DNA from: Caccoplasma_A sp045587545
Lineage (GTDB): Bacteria; Bacteroidota; Bacteroidia; Bacteroidales; G3-4614
Direction: 5' to 3'
DNA length: 64,000 nucleotides
Assembly (NCBI GenBank): GCA_045587545.1
Contig: JAZNCN010000026.1
Span: forward strand, 70,823-134,822
The number at the start of each line of letters is the position of its first letter. Position 1 is the stretch's first letter. The translations under genes were made by a program, and so were the position numbers. Under the pieces are notes generated by a model that was not told the origin of the DNA, did not search any database, and saw only the letters and a list, made by a program, of their open reading frames with translations. Below, in pieces: positions 1 through 9,123 of this stretch.

Positions 1-2678
1 GACTCAATTATTCCACTATTGAAAGGCGTCAAAGTTCCTGAGAATTGAACAGACCTCAAATAACGGTCAGTTCTTGAACTGCGATTTTCATCTTTACAAT
101 AATCAGGGAAGTAATATTTTGCAGTAACTATATCACTTCCACGTTTACCTGTTGTTACAGCAAAAGCTTTGATAGTTGTACTTTCGGCAATGGTTATTCC
201 TGCCGATGTATATCTCTCAGACTCTGTTGTAGGTATTGTTCCGTCAGTTGTGTAGTATATTTTGGTATTACGTGCTACCGACTCAAATTTTATAACAGCG
301 CTCTCTTCGGTAAAGGTAGTTCCACTCTCGGTTACAAAAACAGGTTTTTCGGTTAATTCCGAATCATCAGGTAGAGTGTATGTATCCTCTCCGTCAGTCA
401 ACCAATCCAATGTAAAGTTTAGGAAGTAGGTTGACATATCGGGCGTCATATAATCCTCTTCGGTATATACTCCTATTGTTCCGTCAGGCAATATACATAT
501 TGATGAGTATGCTCCGTTGCCAGGACAGATAGTTTTGTGAACGCTCCAACTCTCGCCCTCATCATAGCTTACGAATACCGACATATTTTTACGAGATACT
601 GCATCAAATGGCACAGAGTGTAATAGACGGTTACGGTCATACCCATCAACTGTTGAGGTATAACGAATTAAATCTCCGTTACATCCGGGCTCATACATCT
701 CGTTCCATAGTTTAACCTCACTCCAAGTCTGTCCGCGGTCTTTTGAAATTGTGTAGTAACGAGAACCTTTGCTTTGATTACGGATACTTACCAACCAACT
801 ACCGTCGTTCAACTCAACTATTTTTGCCTCGTTTCCGTTATTTGGTTTACATACACTTGAAACCTTCCAAGTTGTTCCGTTATCTTCAGAATAATATACG
901 TAGTTTGAGACCGAACCAACACTTGAATCACTTGTTTCTCGTACTGCTGCCACAAAACAGATTGTTCCGTCACGAGTTAACAATCCCGCTCCTGAGGCAC
1001 AGAACGAAGCATTCCAATTTCGGCGGACAGGATCGCTACACTCACTACCAAATAGTTGCGGAGTTATATCGATTGGAGCTGTCCATGACTGTCCGTTATC
1101 ATTACTCTTACATATATAGGTACGATTGGGATCTGAAGGAGTTCCCCCAAAGAAACCTTTACCTCCCACAAACACGCAAATCAATCCGTTCTCTTCGTTT
1201 GTTCTTGCCAATCCGGCATCACCAAAACCTGCTCCATAACCTGTACCTTGAGCAATTGTCAAAGGCTCGCTCCAAGTCTTACCACCATCGGTGCTTCGGT
1301 TAATAAGAACATCAATATCATCAGGGAGGTCGTTTTGGTTATTCTTACGTTTATCAGTTGCAATAACCAACGAACCGTCATGTGCTGTTACAATGGCAGG
1401 GATACGATAGTTCTTTGATGAATAATCGCCGGGAGAGTAAATCAAGACTCTCTTCAATAAAATCTCTCTTGCTCCTTCCGATGCTGGAGTTGATACATTA
1501 TATTTTGAGTTTGCTGAATATGAAATTGAGTTAACACTTACATCGGCAAGATTACCTTCAATAGCTGTTTCGGAGATATCGTATGTTACCCAAAGATAGT
1601 TTGTTCCAACAGGAAGCGTCCCTCTTAAAGAAATCTCAATATCTCCTTCGGCAGGATTTGCCTCTCCCAATAGAGTATATTGCGATGTTTTCTTTGGATT
1701 AAACAACTCGGTTGTTCCTGTTGAATATACCTTTATAGCACTAATATCTGTAATATCTGTTGTCCCCTCCATATTTACATTAATGCTACTTAACGAAGCA
1801 GCCTCACCTGTAACTGAAACAGTTGCTCTAACAATAGGCTCAGCGATGTTGCCTCTTCCCGTATAGTTGGGATCTCCCAAAAGAACAACATTTGAAATTG
1901 CTCCAGCCGAAGAGTAGCCAACCAAAACACCATTATGTCCGTTACCGCTAACATCAGGAACAGATGTATCGGTCATATCCTCAAAATCATATGCTGCAAC
2001 AAGACCTTCTGTTGTAACGGCTATAGTGTTACTATTTTTGTCGTTTGCAATCTCTGTTGCATTTAAAGCTTTTTTATAGAAACGAACATTGTCTACCGCT
2101 CCGTCAAGAAAATATGAGACTGTTGAGGCATCACGTAATCCTGCACCTACATACACATCAAAATTGTTATTTACATACCATGGCGAAATATCTTTTGTTC
2201 CTGATGTTCCAACTTGTGTCCCATTATGATACAAGTACATTTTGCCAACCGAACGGTCAACAACGAATGCAACATGAAACCATGCATTTAACGAACCACC
2301 TGAGGTTGACCACACACTCATTGAATTGGTATGTGCTGTTGAGTTGGGACCAGGTGCGTTGTTAGCAAAGAATCCTGCCGAAGCATTTCCATTTAATGCC
2401 CCCCATAATTCATATCCGCTTGTATTATCACCTGAAACACCTTCCATACAACGTTTTGAAATGTACCTTTGCGCTGCGGAAAGATTAGATTCGTAACTTG
2501 CAACCTTAAACCATGCTGTTACTGTGAAACTCTCGTTCTGTCCAATATTAAAATCGGAGTGGTTGGGTATTCTCATATACTGACTTGTTCCGTCAAGCAC
2601 TAATGTGTTGCCCGATTGCGAGTAAATACCTACAATAGGTAAAATCGCCAAGATAAAAAGAAGTAATTTTTTTTTCAT
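1..2678 (-). CDS. Secreted multidomain GH33 sialidase (partial, C-terminus off the window)
   Basis: Reading leftwards from the ATG at 2678 gives an open frame of about 893 codons that runs off the left edge. Residues 1-20 are a signal peptide (MKKKLLLF then a hydrophobic run ending in YSQ). About 21-210 is a LamG/concanavalin-like domain starting GNTLVLDGTSQYMRIP. About 245-385 resembles the BNR-associated N-terminal domain. The six-bladed sialidase propeller starts with NYRIPAI near 423 and carries five Asp boxes (STDGGKTW, SNDNGQSW, SEDNGTTW, SKDRGQTW, SYDEGESW). Beyond about 775 there is a chitobiase/HEX C-terminal-like segment (IYYTTDGTIPT). The family releases terminal sialic acid from glycans. 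The LamG and C-terminal modules probably bind glycan or cell wall. A TATATTTG box lies at 2707-2714. The specific sialyl linkage cannot be told. Confidence 0.9.
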   Translation of the reverse strand, partial: MKKKLLLFILAILPIVGIYSQSGNTLVLDGTSQYMRIPNHSDFNIGQNESFTVTAWFKVASYESNLSAAQRYISKRCMEGVSGDNTSGYELWGALNGNASAGFFANNAPGPNSTAHTNSMSVWSTSGGSLNAWFHVAFVVDRSVGKMYLYHNGTQVGTSGTKDISPWYVNNNFDVYVGAGLRDASTVSYFLDGAVDNVRFYKKALNATEIANDKNSNTIAVTTEGLVAAYDFEDMTDTSVPDVSGNGHNGVLVGYSSAGAISNVVLLGDPNYTGRGNIAEPIVRATVSVTGEAASLSSINVNMEGTTDITDISAIKVYSTGTTELFNPKKTSQYTLLGEANPAEGDIEISLRGTLPVGTNYLWVTYDISETAIEGNLADVSVNSISYSANSKYNVSTPASEGAREILLKRVLIYSPGDYSSKNYRIPAIVTAHDGSLVIATDKRKNNQNDLPDDIDVLINRSTDGGKTWSEPLTIAQGTGYGAGFGDAGLARTNEENGLICVFVGGKGFFGGTPSDPNRTYICKSNDNGQSWTAPIDITPQLFGSECSDPVRRNWNASFCASGAGLLTRDGTICFVAAVRETSDSSVGSVSNYVYYSEDNGTTWKVSSVCKPNNGNEAKIVELNDGSWLVSIRNQSKGSRYYTISKDRGQTWSEVKLWNEMYEPGCNGDLIRYTSTVDGYDRNRLLHSVPFDAVSRKNMSVFVSYDEGESWSVHKTICPGNGAYSSICILPDGTIGVYTEEDYMTPDMSTYFLNFTLDWLTDGEDTYTLPDDSELTEKPVFVTESGTTFTEESAVIKFESVARNTKIYYTTDGTIPTTESERYTSAGITIAESTTIKAFAVTTGKRGSDIVTAKYYFPDYCKDENRSSRTDRYLRSVQFSGTLTPFNSGIIE

Positions 2679-2861
2679 ATAATAAATAGTTATTTTTCTG
2701 TTTTCACAAATATAAAAACTCATTTAACATCTCACAATAGATTTAATTAATTTTAATGTTTTTATATTTTTAAGAATAACTTTTATTATTCTCTTTTTAC
2801 TGAAGAATAACTTATTTTGTAAATAATGAGTTACTATTTATTGTAATTTAAATTTTAAATA

Positions 2862-2892
2862 TTTGAATTTTAAGCATATCTATGTATATTTG
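2862..2892 (+). promoter_or_regulatory. Bacteroidetes-type promoter of the OmpA-like gene
   Basis: TTTG at 2862-2865, a 19-base spacer and TATATTTG at 2885-2892 match the -33/-7 consensus (TTTG, 19-21 bases, TAnnTTTG) of the Bacteroidetes primary sigma factor. The ATG lies about 42 bases further on. Confidence 0.75.
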
Positions 2893-2934
2893 CAAAAACA
2901 ACTAATAAAAACTTAGCAATAGCTTGAAAAAAAT

Positions 2935-4188
2935 ATGAAGAAGTTAAAATTACTTACCTTATCAACTTTGCTTATTGTATGTTCCACTTTTAATATAAGA
3001 GCACAAGAGCAAAGTACCCAAAAATTCATGTATGAAAAAGGTAAAAATAATTGGATTATTGAAGCCGGGGGTATAGCAAGTATATATATGGGACAACAAG
3101 ACAACCAATTATATTTTTGGCATAGAGTTGGCTGGGGAGGTTCTTTTGTTGTAGGTAAATGGTTTACTCCTTGTGTGGGATTCAAAGGAGAATTAACAGC
3201 CTCAAAATATTACGGAGCTGCATTTGGAGATACTAATGCTAACTTTATTCAAAAGGATATATATTGGAATAGAAGCCACTCAAGATACAATATTGATAAC
3301 TTGCTTATTCAAGAATGGTTTGCTTTTAACCCCAATATTGATATTATGTTCAGTCTTTTCAATTCACTTGGAAAAGCAAAAGAGAAACGAATTTTTGATA
3401 TGATTTTATCAATAGGCGGTGGTATATATGTTAATAATGGTGGAAACATATATGAGGAGTATAATCAAGATGAGGACCGAATTATAGTAAGCCCCACTCT
3501 CAATATTGGATTACAGAATAAATTCAAACTCTCAAAACAGGTTGATTTGAATATTGATTTGCGAGCAGGTTGGGTTTCAAATTCGTTTGATGGTCAAACC
3601 ATTAGCGGCGATAAGCATAGAAAAGGCGATTTGATCGCATCTGTCGGATTGTCTCTTACATATAAATTCAAACCCAGAGGATATGATAAATATACCCCTA
3701 TTGTGGATTACTCTAAGGAGCTTGATGATTACAAGAACATGTATGCTCAACTTCAATTAGAAAATGACAGTTTGAGAAATACTAACAAATTATTAAACAA
3801 CAAATTAAATAACACAAATAATATTAGCCAACCTACAACTCAAATTCAAGTAGTTGAAAAAGAGATAGAATCAAAAATTATCGCAATTATTGAATATAAA
3901 ATTGGTGTATCTGAACTTAATAGAGAAAATAGAGCAAAACTTAAAGCCGCTGCAGAAATTATCAAAGCAAATCCTAATTATATGTTTGAAGTTTGTGGTT
4001 ATGCCGATAACGAAACAGGTTCAAAGGATATAAACATTCGCCTACGTAATGCTCGTGCTAACAGAGCTATTGACCAGCTTCTTCATTATGGAGTAAACAG
4101 AAATCAGATACTTAAAGCTACTAACGACGGCGAATTACCCGGAACAACAACAAGAGCTATTGTTATAAAACAATTGAATTGCAATTAA
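2935..4188 (+). CDS. OmpA-family outer-membrane protein
   Basis: This 417-residue protein starts with a signal peptide (residues 1-23, ending IRAQ). An N-terminal barrel-like region of about 240 residues follows, rich in alternating aromatic residues (ends near LTYKFKPRGYDKY). A short coiled coil full of Asn and Leu spans about 255-300. The C-terminal OmpA/MotB-like peptidoglycan-binding domain holds ANPNYMFEVCGYADNETGS and RLRNARANRAIDQLLHYGV. The protein probably anchors the outer membrane to peptidoglycan. It is a single-gene unit, with its own promoter and a strong hairpin just downstream. The usual TD..G motif in the OmpA domain reads YADNETG, a mild divergence. Ligand or adhesin roles cannot be read from sequence. 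Confidence 0.85.
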   Translation: MKKLKLLTLSTLLIVCSTFNIRAQEQSTQKFMYEKGKNNWIIEAGGIASIYMGQQDNQLYFWHRVGWGGSFVVGKWFTPCVGFKGELTASKYYGAAFGDTNANFIQKDIYWNRSHSRYNIDNLLIQEWFAFNPNIDIMFSLFNSLGKAKEKRIFDMILSIGGGIYVNNGGNIYEEYNQDEDRIIVSPTLNIGLQNKFKLSKQVDLNIDLRAGWVSNSFDGQTISGDKHRKGDLIASVGLSLTYKFKPRGYDKYTPIVDYSKELDDYKNMYAQLQLENDSLRNTNKLLNNKLNNTNNISQPTTQIQVVEKEIESKIIAIIEYKIGVSELNRENRAKLKAAAEIIKANPNYMFEVCGYADNETGSKDINIRLRNARANRAIDQLLHYGVNRNQILKATNDGELPGTTTRAIVIKQLNCN

Positions 4189-4235
4189 AATTATCCCTAT
4201 TCTCAATATAAAAAAGAGGGGTGGCTGTGTCAAAA

Positions 4236-4282
4236 TGAAGTAAACCCCAAAGTTTTTTGTCCAAACTTTGGGGTTTACTTCA
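4236..4282. terminator. Long hairpin between convergent genes
   Basis: A perfect 20-bp inverted repeat (arms 4236-4255 and 4263-4282, loop of 7) lies between the converging OmpA-like gene and PBP1A gene. Outer partly complementary A/G- and T/C-rich arms (about 4211-4220 and 4291-4301) extend the structure. It most likely acts as a terminator in both directions. Confidence 0.7.
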
Positions 4283-4368
4283 AAATTTTTACCTCTTTTT
4301 TATAAATTGGCACTATTTATACCTTCAAACTTCGGTATATTTAAATGGGGGTTATGGTTCAATTTTTA

Positions 4369-6753
4369 TTAATCAAACATTCCCTCCATTACATCATCTT
4401 CCGATGCGTTTTGTTCAATTTCCGAGAATGGAGTTTGTGTTGAAACCACCTCTCTGTCCTTCTCCCTGCAAAGGTCTGAGAACTCTTCGGGTATTTCAAA
4501 GTCAATATCTTGAGAATATCCTAGTTCGGTATCGGCATATACCTTTTGCATAAATAGCCCGTATATTGGCAGAGCCATTGAAGCTCCTTGTCCTACAGCC
4601 ATGCGGTCAAAATGTATTGAACGATCTTCGCCTCCAACCCATACTCCTGCTGCAAGTTCAGGTGTAAATGCCATAAACCAACCATCGGAGTTATTATTGG
4701 TTGTTCCTGTTTTTCCTCCCATCGGAGCTGTTATTCCATATTTATATCTGATACGCACTCCTGTTCCGGTATTGACAACATCTTGCAACAACGATAGTAT
4801 TTTATAATATGCCTGCTGACTTATAACTTCGTTCATTTGCGGAGTAAATGTTGATATTACATTTCCGAAATTATCCTCAATGCGTGTAACATATATTGGA
4901 TCAACTCTAATTCCCCCATTTGAGAATGCTGTATATGCTGTAACCATCTCCTCTACCGAGACTTCGGCAGGGCCTAAACATAGAGCCATAACAGGGTCAA
5001 GGTGGTTGCGTATTCCAAACGAATGCATAAGTGTTACTAATCCCTCTGGCGATAGTTGCGACATCAACCATGCCGAAATCCAGTTATTAGAGGTTGCCAA
5101 GCCCCAGCGTAATGTAACATTTTCTCCAACTCTTTTATCTGAAGAGTTACGTGGTGCCCATACCTCTCCTGTATATTTATCAACAATGTAGGGTTGAACA
5201 TTTGGAGCTAAATCACATGGAGTAAAACCCTCCTCCATTGCCAATGTATATAAAAACGGTTTTATTGTTGAACCTACTTGACGACGTCCAAATGAAGCCA
5301 TATCGTATTGGAAATGTTTAAAGTTTACATCTCCAACGTATGCCTTAACATGTCCGTTATTAGAGTTTACAGCCATAAATCCAGTATGCAAGAACGATTT
5401 GTAATGACGAATAGAGTCCATTGGAGTCATTGTTGTATCTACTACTCCTTTTAGAGTATATACCTGCATATCACATGGCGTTTTAAACGACTTTGTTATT
5501 TCTTTCTCTGAATATCCCGCTTTTTTCATTGCCCGATATCTATCGCTCTGCTTCATGCTTCGGTCAAGCATTGATGCTATCTCTTCGGGGGTTACATCTT
5601 CAGAGAATGGGGCATTCTTTTTACCTCTCAACTCCTTAAAAAACTCCGGCTGTAAATAACCATTCATATGTTCATCAACTGCCTCTTCAGCATATCTTTG
5701 CATACGAGAGTCAATTGTTGTATATATCTTTAATCCATCGGTATAGATATTGTATTTTGAGCCATCGGGTTTACGGTTTTTCTCACACCAACCATAAAGG
5801 GGATTTGTTGCCCATGCTATTGAATCGTCAACATATTGTTGTCTTTGCCAACCTCGATATGCCGAACGTTTAGGCTCTTTTGCTGTAAGCATTATGCGTA
5901 GTTTCTCTCTAAAGTATGGAGCAAGTCCCTCTTTGTGATCGGCCTTGCTGAATTTTAAAGATATTGGTATCTGCGACAATGAATCGCACTCGGTTTCAGT
6001 TATATAACCCGCCTTTTCCATTTGCGACAACACAACATTTCGGCGACCTTGTGTACGTTCAGGACGACGTACGGGATTGTATAAAGCCGGATTTTTTAAC
6101 ATTCCCACCAACATTGCAGCCTCCTCTATTTTAAGTTTATCCGGAGTTGTGCTAAAATATACTGATGATGCCGATTGTATTCCTACTGCATTATATAGAA
6201 AATCAAATTTATTGAGATACATTTTTATTATCTCTTTCTTTGTGTAGAAACGCTCTAATTTAAGAGCTATTACCCACTCTATTGGCTTTTGAAAAAGACG
6301 CTCAATTTGATTTCCAGCTTCGGGCGAATACAGTTGTTTTGCCAACTGTTGGGTTATGGTACTTCCTCCTCCTGCCGAGCCTCCTACAAAAAACCTTTTA
6401 AATATTGCTCTTGCCAATGCTCTAAAATCTATTCCTGAATGTTCATAAAAACGGACATCTTCTGTAGCTATGAGAGCATTTACAAGATTAGGAGATATAT
6501 CTTGATAATCAACATATACTCTATTACCTTGACTTTGATGATAGTTTCCAAGAACTTTTAAATCGGCAGAGTATATCTCTGTGGCAAATTTATCTTTGGG
6601 ATTTTCCAACTCCTCAATTGGGGGCATATATCCTATATACCCCTTTGATATCAAGAAGAATAGCAATAATATTGCTACTATTGCAAACGCAAATAAAGCC
6701 CACAGTATCTTAATTATATTACTCTCTGCCTTTTTATTTTTTATTATTCCCAT
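4369..6753 (-). CDS. Bifunctional penicillin-binding protein 1A (transglycosylase/transpeptidase)
   Basis: This 794-residue enzyme polymerises lipid II glycan strands and cross-links the peptides on the periplasmic face. One transmembrane helix lies at about 14-36. The GT51 domain shows EDVRFYEHSGIDFRALARA with the catalytic Glu, and GGSTITQQLAKQLY. The transpeptidase domain shows the three classic motifs in order: SxxK in GSTIKPF (near residue 497), SNN, and KTGT (near 680). The C-terminus is acidic (QNASEDDVMEG). Length is normal for class A PBPs in Bacteroidetes. It is transcribed away from pyrB, and a TATCTTTG -7 box sits at 6807-6814 on the minus strand. Confidence 0.95.
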   Translation of the reverse strand: MGIIKNKKAESNIIKILWALFAFAIVAILLLFFLISKGYIGYMPPIEELENPKDKFATEIYSADLKVLGNYHQSQGNRVYVDYQDISPNLVNALIATEDVRFYEHSGIDFRALARAIFKRFFVGGSAGGGSTITQQLAKQLYSPEAGNQIERLFQKPIEWVIALKLERFYTKKEIIKMYLNKFDFLYNAVGIQSASSVYFSTTPDKLKIEEAAMLVGMLKNPALYNPVRRPERTQGRRNVVLSQMEKAGYITETECDSLSQIPISLKFSKADHKEGLAPYFREKLRIMLTAKEPKRSAYRGWQRQQYVDDSIAWATNPLYGWCEKNRKPDGSKYNIYTDGLKIYTTIDSRMQRYAEEAVDEHMNGYLQPEFFKELRGKKNAPFSEDVTPEEIASMLDRSMKQSDRYRAMKKAGYSEKEITKSFKTPCDMQVYTLKGVVDTTMTPMDSIRHYKSFLHTGFMAVNSNNGHVKAYVGDVNFKHFQYDMASFGRRQVGSTIKPFLYTLAMEEGFTPCDLAPNVQPYIVDKYTGEVWAPRNSSDKRVGENVTLRWGLATSNNWISAWLMSQLSPEGLVTLMHSFGIRNHLDPVMALCLGPAEVSVEEMVTAYTAFSNGGIRVDPIYVTRIEDNFGNVISTFTPQMNEVISQQAYYKILSLLQDVVNTGTGVRIRYKYGITAPMGGKTGTTNNNSDGWFMAFTPELAAGVWVGGEDRSIHFDRMAVGQGASMALPIYGLFMQKVYADTELGYSQDIDFEIPEEFSDLCREKDREVVSTQTPFSEIEQNASEDDVMEGMFD

Positions 6754-7028
6754 ATTTTTTTCAAATACTCACGATATGTTTACCTATATCGTCTATTATA
6801 ATTTTACAAAGATACTCTTTTTATTTTTAGATTACCGTTATTTAAACTATGTTTTAAGTTTATTTATAGCATTTTTTTATTCAGATTTATTTAGTATGAA
6901 TTATTTTTTCAACAACAGCATAATAAGTCTGTTTTTTTTTATAGTTTTGTAGAGGTGTAACAAGAACTCATTTAATGAGTGCCATTGCTATCCCAAATAC
7001 TAATATACCACATATTAATTTTATTTAT

Positions 7029-7943
7029 ATGAGAAGTGAGAGTTTAGTCTCTATTACCGATTACACTAAAGAGGAGATTTTGGAAATTTTGGAGAGTGCA
7101 AAGCAATTTGAAGAGAATCCGAATAGAAAAATTTTGGAAGGGAAAGTTGTTGCCACTCTGTTTTTTGAACCGTCAACCAGAACAAGATTGAGTTTTGAAA
7201 CTGCAGTTACACGTTTGGGTGGGCGTATAATAGGCTTCTCTGATGCTTCAACTACAAGTTCAACCAAAGGCGAGACATTGAAAGATACAATCAAGATGGT
7301 TAGTAACTATGTTGATTTGATTATTATGCGCCACTATCTTGACGGAGCTGCCAGATATGCATCAGAAGTGTCGGATAAACCAATAATCAATGCCGGAGAC
7401 GGAGCAAACCAACACCCATCACAAACCATGCTCGACCTTTACTCTATTTATAAGACTCAAGGAACTTTGGAGGGACTAAACATTACTTTGGTTGGTGATT
7501 TGAAATATGGTCGTACCGTTCACTCTTTAATAATGGCAATGTCACATTTTAATCCAACTTTCCATTTTGTGGCTCCCGACGAATTGAAGATACCTGATGA
7601 TTACAAAAAATTCTGCGACACTAAGGGTATAAAATACTATGAGCATACAGAGTTTACTCAGGAGGTTATAAATAATGCTGATATAATATATATGACACGC
7701 GTTCAAAGAGAGCGTTTTACCGACCTTATGGTATATGAAAAGGTCAAAGATGTATATGTTCTTAAAAACAGCATGTTAGATAATTCAAAAGATAATTTGA
7801 GAATTCTTCACCCTCTACCTCGCGTAAACGAAATTGCATACGATGTTGATGAAAATCCTAAAGCTTACTATTTTGAACAGGCTCGTAATGGAGTTTATGC
7901 TCGTCAAGCTATCATTTGCAAAGTGTTGGGTATAAAAATTTAG
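7029..7943 (+). CDS. pyrB: Aspartate carbamoyltransferase, catalytic subunit
   Basis: This enzyme condenses carbamoyl phosphate and aspartate in pyrimidine synthesis. The carbamoyl-phosphate loop STRTRLSFE, the HPSQTMLDLYSI motif, KYGRTVHSL and HPLPR are all present. An upstream in-frame ATG exists at 6975, but the ATG at 7029 (MRSESLVSITDY) gives 304 residues, the normal length, and starts where family members start. It is followed 28 bases later by pyrI, so the two subunits are co-transcribed. A TAGTTTTG sequence at 6942-6949 could be the -7 box, but no clear -33 box is seen. Confidence 0.96.
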   Translation: MRSESLVSITDYTKEEILEILESAKQFEENPNRKILEGKVVATLFFEPSTRTRLSFETAVTRLGGRIIGFSDASTTSSTKGETLKDTIKMVSNYVDLIIMRHYLDGAARYASEVSDKPIINAGDGANQHPSQTMLDLYSIYKTQGTLEGLNITLVGDLKYGRTVHSLIMAMSHFNPTFHFVAPDELKIPDDYKKFCDTKGIKYYEHTEFTQEVINNADIIYMTRVQRERFTDLMVYEKVKDVYVLKNSMLDNSKDNLRILHPLPRVNEIAYDVDENPKAYYFEQARNGVYARQAIICKVLGIKI

Positions 7944-7971
7944 TAACAGAGTAAAAAACAGATACTGCGTT

Positions 7972-8433
7972 ATGGCTGAGTTAAAAAAAGAATTAAAGGT
8001 TGCGGCTCTTGAAAACGGTACAGTTATTGACCATATCCCTTCTGAAAAACTTTTTAAGGTTGTTGAAATTCTTAAACTATCAGAATTAGACAAAGCTATT
8101 ACTATCGGGAATAACTTTGCAAGTAAAAGAATTGAAAAAAAAGGCATTATTAAAATTGCAGACACATTCTTTAAAGAAGAGGAGATTAATCGTATTGCAA
8201 TAGTAGCTCCCAAAGCAAAAATAAATATTATCAAAGACTACGAAGTTATTGAAAAGTATGAAGTGGAGTTACCCGATGAACTTTGCGATATTATAAAATG
8301 CAATAACCCTAAATGTATTACAAACAATGAACCTATGCACTCGGTATTTTTTATAAAAGACAAAGATACTGTAAGTGCAAAGTGTAAATATTGCGAACAA
8401 GTTGTTAATTTAGAAGACATTAAACTTGCATAG
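7972..8433 (+). CDS. pyrI: Aspartate carbamoyltransferase, regulatory subunit
   Basis: This 153-residue PyrI homologue binds the effectors CTP and ATP and bridges the catalytic trimers. The C-terminal zinc domain has the expected four cysteines (Cys110, Cys115, Cys138, Cys141 in CNNPKC and CKYC). The N-terminal allosteric domain has IDHIPSEKLFKVVEIL, typical of the family. It lies directly after pyrB, as in enteric bacteria and Bacteroides, so ATCase here is probably the allosteric dodecamer. Confidence 0.95.
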   Translation: MAELKKELKVAALENGTVIDHIPSEKLFKVVEILKLSELDKAITIGNNFASKRIEKKGIIKIADTFFKEEEINRIAIVAPKAKINIIKDYEVIEKYEVELPDELCDIIKCNNPKCITNNEPMHSVFFIKDKDTVSAKCKYCEQVVNLEDIKLA

Positions 8434-8439
8434 ACAGTT

Positions 8440-8540
8440 TTTAGCCGTCAGCTGTAAATTGTTAGTTGTCGGCACAAAGTGCCGCCCCTTCGGGGTTGTT
8501 GTTAGTTATCAGTTAATTTCTCATTCCTAATTTCTAATTA
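8440..8540. repeat. Dispersed intergenic repeat, copy A
   Basis: This AT-rich stretch contains TTGTTAGTTGTCGG, a GGCAC-AAA-GTGCC hairpin, a CCCC-TTC-GGGG hairpin and then TGTTGTTAGTTATCAG. Related sequence occurs near 44800, 45605, 50000, 27895 and 29035, always in intergenic DNA. Confidence 0.6.
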
Positions 8541-8547
8541 AAAAGAG

Positions 8548-9123
8548 ATGCACGTTGCGTGGAAACCCGGGACAATGATATATCCTCTGCCTGCCGTTTT
8601 AATTAGTTGTGGAGCATGCCGAGAGGAGTATAATATGCTGACTGTAGCTTGGGTAGGCACAATATGTACAAATCCTGCGATGTGTTATATATCGGTTCGT
8701 CCCGAACGACATTCATATCCTATAATTGAAAAAAATATGGCCTTTGTCATAAACCTTACAACCGAGGATATGGCTAAGTCCGTCGATTTATGCGGAGTTA
8801 AAAGTGGCAAAGATTGTAATAAATGGGAATTAACAAATTTAACGCCCATACCCTCAGATGTTATTGCTGCTCCATATATAAAAGAGGCTCCGCTGTGTAT
8901 TGAGTGCAAAGTGGAACAGATAGTAAAGTTGGGCTCGCATGATATGTTTATTGCAAAAGTTGTGCAAGTTCTTGCCGACGAAAAATATCTTAACCCCGAA
9001 AATGGGAAGTTTGAATTGGAACGAGCCCAACTCCTTGCATACTCTCATGGTAATTATTACGGGCTTGGAAAAGAGATTGGCAGGTTCGGGTGGTCTGTAA
9101 TGAAAAAAAAGAAGAAAAAATGA
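8548..9123 (+). CDS. Flavin reductase-like (flavoredoxin-type) FMN-binding protein
   Basis: This 191-residue protein resembles the flavin reductase-like/flavoredoxin family, which binds FMN in a split-barrel fold and works in NAD(P)H-dependent electron transfer. Family-like features are PLPAVLISCG near the start, NMLTVAWVGTICTNPAMCYISVRPERHSYPII, and a cysteine-containing C-terminal half (PLCIECKVEQIVKLG, HDMFIAKV). The C-terminus ends in six lysines encoded by long A runs, and its TGA stop overlaps the ATG of the next gene (ATGA). The partner and substrate are unknown. Confidence 0.8.
   Translation: MHVAWKPGTMIYPLPAVLISCGACREEYNMLTVAWVGTICTNPAMCYISVRPERHSYPIIEKNMAFVINLTTEDMAKSVDLCGVKSGKDCNKWELTNLTPIPSDVIAAPYIKEAPLCIECKVEQIVKLGSHDMFIAKVVQVLADEKYLNPENGKFELERAQLLAYSHGNYYGLGKEIGRFGWSVMKKKKKK

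Noticed and set aside
743..1303. A 186-codon open frame on the plus strand
   Set aside because: It lies antisense to the left-edge sialidase, whose frame has clear domain motifs. The plus-strand product is low-complexity (Leu/Arg/His-rich) as expected of a shadow.
2660..2690. Possible frameshift in the A9 run after the sialidase start codon
   Set aside because: Re-reading the run as nine A's puts the ATG in frame with the signal peptide and LamG domain, so no disruption is needed.
6581..6952. A 123-codon plus-strand frame upstream of pyrB
   Set aside because: The first part is antisense to the PBP1A N-terminus and the rest is AT-rich intergenic DNA giving a Phe/Ile/Tyr-rich product.
6975..7028. 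Longer N-terminus for PyrB from ATG 6975
   Set aside because: It adds 18 residues not found in the family; the ATG at 7029 begins at the normal family start.
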